From the NCBI GenBank assembly GCA_029263015.1, contig JAJCYI010000224.1, positions 1 to 43,621 of the forward strand: a DNA stretch of 43,621 nt. The letters run 5' to 3'. The translations under genes and the position numbers were made by a program. Positions 38,041 through 43,621 of this stretch are shown here, piece after piece. The notes beneath the pieces are model-generated. The model did not search any database. It was not told the DNA's origin and saw only the letters and a list, made by a program, of their open reading frames with translations. This DNA comes from Saprospiraceae bacterium. Its GTDB lineage: Bacteria > Bacteroidota > Bacteroidia > Chitinophagales > Saprospiraceae. Position 1 is the stretch's first letter, and the number at the start of each line of letters is the position of its first letter.

Positions 38041-40500
38041 ATGAAAAACTTTACAATACACATCCTCTTTATCTTATTCTTCCAAACCTCTTTTTTGGCA
38101 TTCGGCCAAACGGGCCGCATTGATGGCACTATTTTATTGACCGATGCAGCAACGCCTGTCGAGGGGGCTTATGTTTACCTGGACGGCACCAGCATTGGCG
38201 CCGTCACCAACCTACAAGGGACATTTGTGATGAATGGTGTGCCTGTCGGCAAATACGACCTCATTGCCACGGGGCTGGGGTATAAAACAGCGGTACTCGC
38301 TATAGAAGTGGAAGAAGGCCGGAGCAGCCCCTTCCAACTGCAAATGGAGGAATCGGTGATGGGTCTGCCCCCTGTCGTGGTGCAAAGCGTTTCCCTTACG
38401 GGAGGCCTGGCCGGGCTGAAAGACATCCCCGGTTCGGCGCATTATCTTTCGCCGCTTGACCTGGAGAAATTCAGCTACACCGACATCAGCCGGACGTTGC
38501 GGGCAGTGCCTGGCGTCAATTTGCAGGAAGAAGATGGATTCGGCCTCCGGCCAAATATAGGCCTGCGGGGCACTGGCTCTGAACGTAGCTCTAAAATTAC
38601 CGTGATGGAGGATGGTGTGCTGTCGGCTCCGGCACCTTATGCAGCACCTGCCGCTTATTATTTTCCGACCATTGGTCGAATGCAGGCGGTTGAAGTACTG
38701 AAAGGCAGCAGCCAGATCCGCTTTGGACCGTACACCACCGGTGGAGCGATCAACCTCATTTCCACGGCCATCCCCGAAAATTTTTCTGGCAGAATGCACC
38801 TTCTTGGAGGCAGTTTTGGCAACCGTAACCTCCACGCCTATGCTGGCAATTCCCACCGTAATTTTGCTTATCTGGTGGAGACCTTTCAGTACCAGTCGAA
38901 TGGTTTTAAAAAATTAGAACGTGGTGACGAAACGGGTTTTGACAAAAAGGACTATCTCGCTAAATTCCGTCTGAATACTGGGCCAACGGCCAAAATATAT
39001 CAATCGTTAACCTTTAAGGTCGGCCAATCGGAAGAGACTTCCAACGAGACCTATCTTGGCCTAACGGACGAAGATTTTACTGCTTCTCCCTATCGCCGAT
39101 ATGCTGCTTCACAAATGGACGAAATGAACACCAGTCACGAGCAGTATTCGCTTCGGCACATCATCCAGGTTTCTAAAAACATTGACCTGGTCTCCACTGT
39201 TTATCGCAACAACTTTCACCGCAATTGGTACAAGCTCGACAAAGTGGTGACGGCAGACGGACAGAAAACAAAAATCGCCACCTTGCTAGACAACCCTGAC
39301 GAAAATGCCGAGGCATACGGAATTCTCACGGGCGAAACCAGCATCAGCGATGGGGCACTCCAAGTAAAAGCCAACAACCGCAGCTATTTCTCTGAGGGTG
39401 CGCAGACTGTACTCAGCTGGCGTTTCCAGACAGGTAATATCCGTCACAAGCTCGATCTTGGAATCCGATATCACCATGATGAAATAGACCGTTTCCAATG
39501 GGTCGATGCCTATAAAATGGATGATGGCACGATGGAACTAACAAATGCTGGGGTTCACGGTACGGAAAGCAACCGGGTAGAAACGGGCAAAGCACTCGCC
39601 ACTTATTTACAGTACAAATTAAAGGTTGGTAGTTGGACCTTCATCCCTGGACTACGCCATGAAAACATCGAACTTGAAAGGGAGGACTATGGGAAAAGCG
39701 ACCCAGAAAGGCTTGGCACCGATCTTACTGCCAGGAGTAATCAAGTAGGCGTTTGGATACCCGGCATCGGCGTTGATTACAAATTTGATCCATATACAAG
39801 CGTGTTTGGTGGTGTCCACAAAGGGTTTTCACCTCCTGGCACAAGGGAGGGAACCAAGCCAGAAGAAAGTACCAATTATGAACTGGGTGTGCGTTATCAG
39901 AAGAGCAAACTGTCCGGGCAGGCTGTTGTTTTTTACAACGATTATAACAACTTATTGGGGGCTGACTTGGAAGCCGCAGGCGGTTCTGGTTCGGCAGAAC
40001 TGTTCAACGGGGGAGAGGTAAGTACAAAAGGTTTGGAGTTTCAGGTGTCTTATGATCCATTGTCCAACGAAAGTGGAGGGTGGGGGATGCCGCTGACTTT
40101 GGTCTATACTTATACAGATGCAGCCTTCCAGAATGGGTTCGAAAGTACGTTTGAAGGCTGGGGCACAGTTGAGGTGGGTGATGAACTTCCTTACCTTGCC
40201 AACCACCAGTTGACTTTGCTACTGAACGTCAACAGCCAAAAATTCAATTTCAACCTGAGCGGCCGCTATCAAGATGCGATGCGCACCCAAGCTGGACAAG
40301 GCTCCATCCCCGACAACAAAAAGACTGATGCTTATTTCATCATCGACCTGAATGCCAGCTACTTTGTCCATAAAAATGTGGCATTGTTTGGCAGTCTAAC
40401 CAACATGACAGATAAGGTATACGTGGTAGCTCGCCGCCCAGCAGGCCTGCGGCCTGGCATGCCGAGGGCATTTATGGGCGGGTTGAAAGTGAATTTTTAG
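38041..40500 (+). CDS. TonB-dependent receptor, FecA-like (iron chelate uptake)
   Basis: 819 residues. Signal peptide to FG, then a carboxypeptidase-regulatory-like domain (IDGTILLTDAATPVEGAYVY), a plug domain (about 115-240) and a 22-strand barrel ending in GGLKVNF with terminal Phe. Plug motifs GTGSERSSKITVMEDGV and APYAAPAAYYFPTIGRMQAV, then VLKGSSQIRFGPYTTGGAIN, are those of FecA-type ferric-dicarboxylate receptors. It imports a chelate through the outer membrane with TonB energy. Two palindromes in front suggest iron control. No FecR/sigma pair and no ABC transporter follow. Substrate cannot be fixed by sequence. Confidence 0.92.
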   Translation: MKNFTIHILFILFFQTSFLAFGQTGRIDGTILLTDAATPVEGAYVYLDGTSIGAVTNLQGTFVMNGVPVGKYDLIATGLGYKTAVLAIEVEEGRSSPFQLQMEESVMGLPPVVVQSVSLTGGLAGLKDIPGSAHYLSPLDLEKFSYTDISRTLRAVPGVNLQEEDGFGLRPNIGLRGTGSERSSKITVMEDGVLSAPAPYAAPAAYYFPTIGRMQAVEVLKGSSQIRFGPYTTGGAINLISTAIPENFSGRMHLLGGSFGNRNLHAYAGNSHRNFAYLVETFQYQSNGFKKLERGDETGFDKKDYLAKFRLNTGPTAKIYQSLTFKVGQSEETSNETYLGLTDEDFTASPYRRYAASQMDEMNTSHEQYSLRHIIQVSKNIDLVSTVYRNNFHRNWYKLDKVVTADGQKTKIATLLDNPDENAEAYGILTGETSISDGALQVKANNRSYFSEGAQTVLSWRFQTGNIRHKLDLGIRYHHDEIDRFQWVDAYKMDDGTMELTNAGVHGTESNRVETGKALATYLQYKLKVGSWTFIPGLRHENIELEREDYGKSDPERLGTDLTARSNQVGVWIPGIGVDYKFDPYTSVFGGVHKGFSPPGTREGTKPEESTNYELGVRYQKSKLSGQAVVFYNDYNNLLGADLEAAGGSGSAELFNGGEVSTKGLEFQVSYDPLSNESGGWGMPLTLVYTYTDAAFQNGFESTFEGWGTVEVGDELPYLANHQLTLLLNVNSQKFNFNLSGRYQDAMRTQAGQGSIPDNKKTDAYFIIDLNASYFVHKNVALFGSLTNMTDKVYVVARRPAGLRPGMPRAFMGGLKVNF

Positions 40501-40509
40501 GGAAGTGGT

Positions 40510-40550
40510 TTTTATGTAAATCGATAATTGAATTGTTGATTTACATAAAA
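40510..40550. terminator. Bidirectional hairpin between convergent receptor and moaA genes
   Basis: Perfect 13-bp arms TTTTATGTAAATC and GATTTACATAAAA with a 15-nt loop. A/T-rich ends on both strands could serve either gene. Confidence 0.7.
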
Positions 40551-40631
40551 TTGACGACTAGTACTTTTGGTAGTTGTTTGGCCTCATTGGTCGGCTATGA
40601 AGTTATTTTCGGGCTTTAATAATTTTAGAGT

Positions 40632-41624
40632 TCACCCCCCAATAGTCGCCATAGACTCCGACACCGGCAATCCAAATTGATTCCTTTTTTCCTCTGCCTC
40701 AAACCCATCCTTTGCCCTGTTTCTCAAGGCCTCCAAGAGGGCCGTTTTCAGATGCTCATCATCACCCCCTTCCCGTATCAAATTTTTCAAATTAAAAACC
40801 CCGTCGTCATAAAGGCAGGTTTTGAGCATGCCCTGTGGCGTGAGCCGGATGCGGTTGCAAGTGCCGCAGAAGAGGCGGGAATATGCAGCAATGATGCCGA
40901 CAGATCCTTTGAAACCGGGGATTTGGTAATTGAAAGAGGTAGAACTCGGTGCATCTTCTAATTTTACAATATTGGGATATTTCAATTTGATGTGCTCCAA
41001 TATTTGAAGATAGGCCCAGGCATGATTTTTATCGCTTGCGCCACTGCCATTGAACGGCATTTCCTCAATGAACCGCACGTCCACGGGATAGTCTTTGGCC
41101 AATTCTACCATTGGGATGAGGTCATCCGTATTGCGGCCGTTCATTACCACACAATTGATCTTGGTGGGCATGTCGTTTTCCAGCAATTCATGGAAAGTCT
41201 GCATGACTGTATCAAAAGAATCCCGGCGGGTTATTTCAAAAAAACGCTGCGGATCAAGGGTGTCGAGACTGAGGTTTACGGAAGTGATGCCCATGGCTTT
41301 TAGCTTTGGGACGAGGCGACCCGTTAAGGTGCCGTTGGTGGTGATGTTCAATATATCCAACCCTTCTATTTGCAGCAAGCGTTCCAAGAATTCCATCATG
41401 CCCTTCCGCAAAAATGGTTCGCCGCCAGTGATTCGGACTTTATTGATGCCCAGGCCGACCATCAATTTCACCACCCGTTCCATTTCCTCGTAAGTCAGTA
41501 GTTCTTTTCTCGGCAAATAATCAATCCCTTCTTCCGGCATGCAATAAAAACACCGTAGATTGCAGCGGTCGGTAACGGCCAGCCGCAGGTAATTAATAGG
41601 TCGTCCGTGATTGTCGTAAAGCAT
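40632..41624 (-). CDS. moaA: GTP 3',8-cyclase MoaA (molybdenum cofactor synthesis)
   Basis: 330 residues. Radical-SAM motif CNLRCFYCMP near residues 21-30, then GGEPFLRKG. The second cluster site is FCGTCNRIRLT with a further Cys in LKTCLYDDG, and the C-terminus ends IGG, the GG tail needed for catalysis. It makes 3',8-cyclo-GTP from GTP, the first step of the cofactor. Full length. Other moa/moe genes are not next to it. Divergent from sufS, whose iron-sulfur work MoaA would need. Confidence 0.97.
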   Translation of the reverse strand: MLYDNHGRPINYLRLAVTDRCNLRCFYCMPEEGIDYLPRKELLTYEEMERVVKLMVGLGINKVRITGGEPFLRKGMMEFLERLLQIEGLDILNITTNGTLTGRLVPKLKAMGITSVNLSLDTLDPQRFFEITRRDSFDTVMQTFHELLENDMPTKINCVVMNGRNTDDLIPMVELAKDYPVDVRFIEEMPFNGSGASDKNHAWAYLQILEHIKLKYPNIVKLEDAPSSTSFNYQIPGFKGSVGIIAAYSRLFCGTCNRIRLTPQGMLKTCLYDDGVFNLKNLIREGGDDEHLKTALLEALRNRAKDGFEAEEKRNQFGLPVSESMATIGG

Positions 41625-41836
41625 TTTTAATGATGAGTGCAGAATGAAAAATGATGAATCTTATGCAATATCGGAAACCTGTGGGATTTGATGTTGTTTT
41701 TTGATGAAATAAAATTTTGGGGGTGACACCTTTGCTTGGGGTGAGTGGATGGAAAGGCATTGCCTCTATATACTCAGAACAGAGGTAATATTTTGCCACC
41801 TGCTCGCGCTGCACAAAGGCGGCATCCCAATAGGCA

Positions 41837-43066
41837 ATGACCTGCCCAAATATGTTCGATCCACAGCAAATACGCACGCATTTCCCAATCTTCTCGCATC
41901 GCCCTGAGTTGATTTACCTCGACAATGCTGCGACCACTCAAAAGCCAATTTCTGTCATCCGGGCAATCTCGGATTTTTACGAAAAAGAAAACACAAACGT
42001 CCATCGGGGTATTTATGAAATGGCTGCAAGTACGAGTCAGAAATATGAGGAGGTACGGCAAAAAACAGCCGACTTTATTGGAGCTGCAAAAAAAGAGGAA
42101 ATCGTTTTTACAAGCGGCACAACGGCCAGTATCAACTTGGTTGCCCAGTCTTTTTTGATCCCCCGTTTGGAGACAGGTGATGAGGTAGTCATTTCGATGA
42201 TGGAGCACCATGTCAATCTCATTCCTTGGCAACAAGCCTGTAAATTAAAAGGTGCTAAATTGGTTGTTGCTCCAATAAACAAAGCAGGTGAACTTGACCT
42301 TAAAATTTTTAAAAGCTTACTTTCAGAAAGGACAAAATTGGTGGCAGTCACCCATGTTTCAAATACGCTTGGAACGATTAACCCCATTGGGGAAATACTC
42401 GAAATGGCCCATAAAAGGGATATTCCTGTTTTGGTGGATGGAGCACAAAGTGCAGCCCATTTTGATATTGATGTGGAGGCATGGGATGTGGATTTTTTTG
42501 TTTTCTCCGGGCATAAAATGTATGGCCCGACCGGAGTAGGGATTTTGTATGGAAAGGAAGAACATTTCACAAAAATGCTGCCCGTCCATTTTGGGGGAAA
42601 CGCCATCCGGGAGGTACGGTTTGAGGAAACGGTTTTTGCGCTGCCGCCCCGTTGCTTTGAGCCGGGGACGCCCAATATTGCAGGGGTAATAGGATTTGGA
42701 CAGGCCATTGATTTTGTCAGCTCGTTTGACAAAAAGGGAGTGAAATATCATTTACAGCGATTGACAGAATTGGCAACCGAAAAGCTTCAAAAAGTAAAAG
42801 GGGTGAAAATTGTTGGTACGGCAAAAAACAAAAGCCCGGTGATTTCCTTTACTTTGGGGAATGTCCATCCGCACGATGTCGCTACTTTTTTGGGCGCTGA
42901 AAACATTGCAGTGAGAGCGGGGCATCATTGTACCCAACCATTGATGGATTTTTATAAAATCCCGGGGACATCAAGAATTTCTTTTGCCATTTACAATACA
43001 ATGGAAGAAGTTGAAAGAATGGCAATAGTTATCAAAGAAATACAACGATTTTTTAATGGACGATAA
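41837..43066 (+). CDS. sufS: Cysteine desulfurase SufS
   Basis: 409 residues from MTCPN, or 404 from the next ATG at 41852, which fits the family start MFDPQQIRTHFPIFS better. Class V aminotransferase fold: YLDNAATTQKP, NVHRGIYEMA, the PLP Lys in FSGHKMYGPTG (K227) and the persulfide Cys in RAGHHCTQPLMDFY (C365). It removes sulfur from cysteine for cluster building. The stop overlaps the sufU start by 11 bp, so the pair is translationally coupled. sufBCD are not in the window. Confidence 0.95.
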   Translation: MTCPNMFDPQQIRTHFPIFSHRPELIYLDNAATTQKPISVIRAISDFYEKENTNVHRGIYEMAASTSQKYEEVRQKTADFIGAAKKEEIVFTSGTTASINLVAQSFLIPRLETGDEVVISMMEHHVNLIPWQQACKLKGAKLVVAPINKAGELDLKIFKSLLSERTKLVAVTHVSNTLGTINPIGEILEMAHKRDIPVLVDGAQSAAHFDIDVEAWDVDFFVFSGHKMYGPTGVGILYGKEEHFTKMLPVHFGGNAIREVRFEETVFALPPRCFEPGTPNIAGVIGFGQAIDFVSSFDKKGVKYHLQRLTELATEKLQKVKGVKIVGTAKNKSPVISFTLGNVHPHDVATFLGAENIAVRAGHHCTQPLMDFYKIPGTSRISFAIYNTMEEVERMAIVIKEIQRFFNGR

Positions 43067-43487
43067 ATTAAAGGAATTATATAAATCAGTGATTTTAGAA
43101 CATGACCGATCACCGTTCAATTATAATAAAAATGAATCTGCCGAGCATATAATACAAGCATATAATGAAATATGCGGTGATCGGTTTGATATATTTTTTG
43201 ACGTTAAAAACGGTGTAATTTCCAATATATGTTTTCATGGATATGGTTGTGCGATCTCAAAAGCGTCCACTTCTATTTTGATTAAAAAAATAAAAGGTCA
43301 GCCAATTGATGATGCAAAAAAAATAGTTGATTTATTTTTAAATAATATTATTGTAAATAATAGCAACGAAATTAAGGATGAAGAATTCACCGCCTTTTCA
43401 GCAGCCAGAGAATTTCCTGCCCGGCTGAAATGTGCGACATTGGCCTGGGATGAAATGAATAAATTTTTAACGGTGAATGGTAAGTAG
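43056..43487 (+). CDS. sufU: SufU-type iron-sulfur assembly / sulfur-acceptor protein
   Basis: 143 residues. Zn-site cysteines: NEICGDRFD, GYGCAISKASTS and RLKCATLAWDE, all as in SufU. SufU takes sulfur from SufS as a zinc-dependent acceptor rather than as a classical scaffold. Length is normal. The ATG lies within the last codons of sufS. Local codon use is very A/T-rich (ATA, TTA, AAA), more so than in sufS and most neighbours, which hints at separate history of this gene. Confidence 0.92.
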   Translation: MDDKLKELYKSVILEHDRSPFNYNKNESAEHIIQAYNEICGDRFDIFFDVKNGVISNICFHGYGCAISKASTSILIKKIKGQPIDDAKKIVDLFLNNIIVNNSNEIKDEEFTAFSAAREFPARLKCATLAWDEMNKFLTVNGK

Positions 43488-43501
43488 GTGAACTCAAATA
43501 A

Positions 43502-43621
43502 TCGACACTTTTGGCGGCCTCTTTTTCCGCCATACTTTGTTAAAAAAAATGACCGTAGCTATGGCTATGCTAATTTTTTTTGCCTTGTCTGACGAAAAAA
43601 TAACCTCGTCAAAAGTGTCGA
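43502..43621. repeat. Inverted repeat element at the right edge
   Basis: Perfect 12-bp ends TCGACACTTTTG (43502-43513) and CAAAAGTGTCGA (43610-43621). Inside, GGCGG/CCGCC and ACCGTAGCTATGGCTATGC, then TTTTTTTTGCCTTGTCTGACG. The inner part resembles that of the repeat at 9322-9472. It may extend beyond the window. It could also terminate sufU. Confidence 0.8.

Overview
The window looks like a chromosomal segment of a Bacteroidota bacterium, most likely class Saprospiria (relatives of Haliscomenobacter and Lewinella). The basis is: promoter boxes of the TAnnTTTG type, a type IX secretion C-terminal sorting domain (protein at 25735-26421), a TonB-dependent receptor with a carboxypeptidase-like N-terminal domain, small ribosomal protein S21, an iodotyrosine-deiodinase-like nitroreductase of the kind known from Haliscomenobacter hydrossis, and an exosortase H / IPTLxxWG-type sorting system. 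Taxonomy is inference; no rRNA gene is present.

Layout. 1-3000: a nested inverted repeat, then type I restriction-modification hsdM-hsdS on the minus strand with no hsdR in view. 3150-4140: an intact tRNA-Arg(CCT) preceded, on its own strand, by two near-identical units, each a small GIY-YIG nuclease gene plus a damaged copy of most of the same tRNA. The likely original tRNA promoter is at the far end. 4167-11925: a fructosamine-kinase-like gene, an 800-residue GAF protein, an outer membrane barrel protein, riboflavin synthase, a TrmH-type RNA methyltransferase, a zinc-ribbon protein and rpsU. 12424-16651: a co-oriented run of inositol-phosphate synthase, PgpA, an iodotyrosine-deiodinase-like flavoprotein, a GtrA-like membrane protein and a diacylglycerol-kinase-type lipid kinase; the first two and the last suggest inositol-lipid metabolism. 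16871-21326: a lipoprotein, a TPR-CHAT protein and a DUF2911 protein. 21444-25493: a small conserved protein, an ArsC-fold protein lacking its cysteine, a DUF3127 protein with an SSB-like tail and a secreted GH2-PA14 glycosidase. 25735-32031: a T9SS cargo protein, an orphan response regulator with an SGNH protein, a broken LamG-type surface protein gene, argE and a YfcC-type transporter. 32254-36522: a membrane protein, a broken ilvD fragment, and a compact cargo-exosortase-accessory membrane protein module. 36876-43487: an unknown protein, an iron-type TonB receptor behind palindromic operator candidates, moaA, and sufS-sufU. The right edge holds another inverted repeat.

The most unusual themes are (1) the tandem GIY-YIG/tRNA array, which looks like a small element that inserts in the tRNA T-loop and rebuilds the 5' part of the tRNA; (2) many intergenic spacers built from 7- or 8-bp words repeated a few times, usually with the complementary word array a few dozen bases away so that the spacer can fold, with words differing between sites and some running into coding ends; and (3) the exosortase H module, whose probable cargo carries two extra membrane segments after the sorting signal. 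All calls rest on reading the sequence and on family knowledge; no database search was possible.
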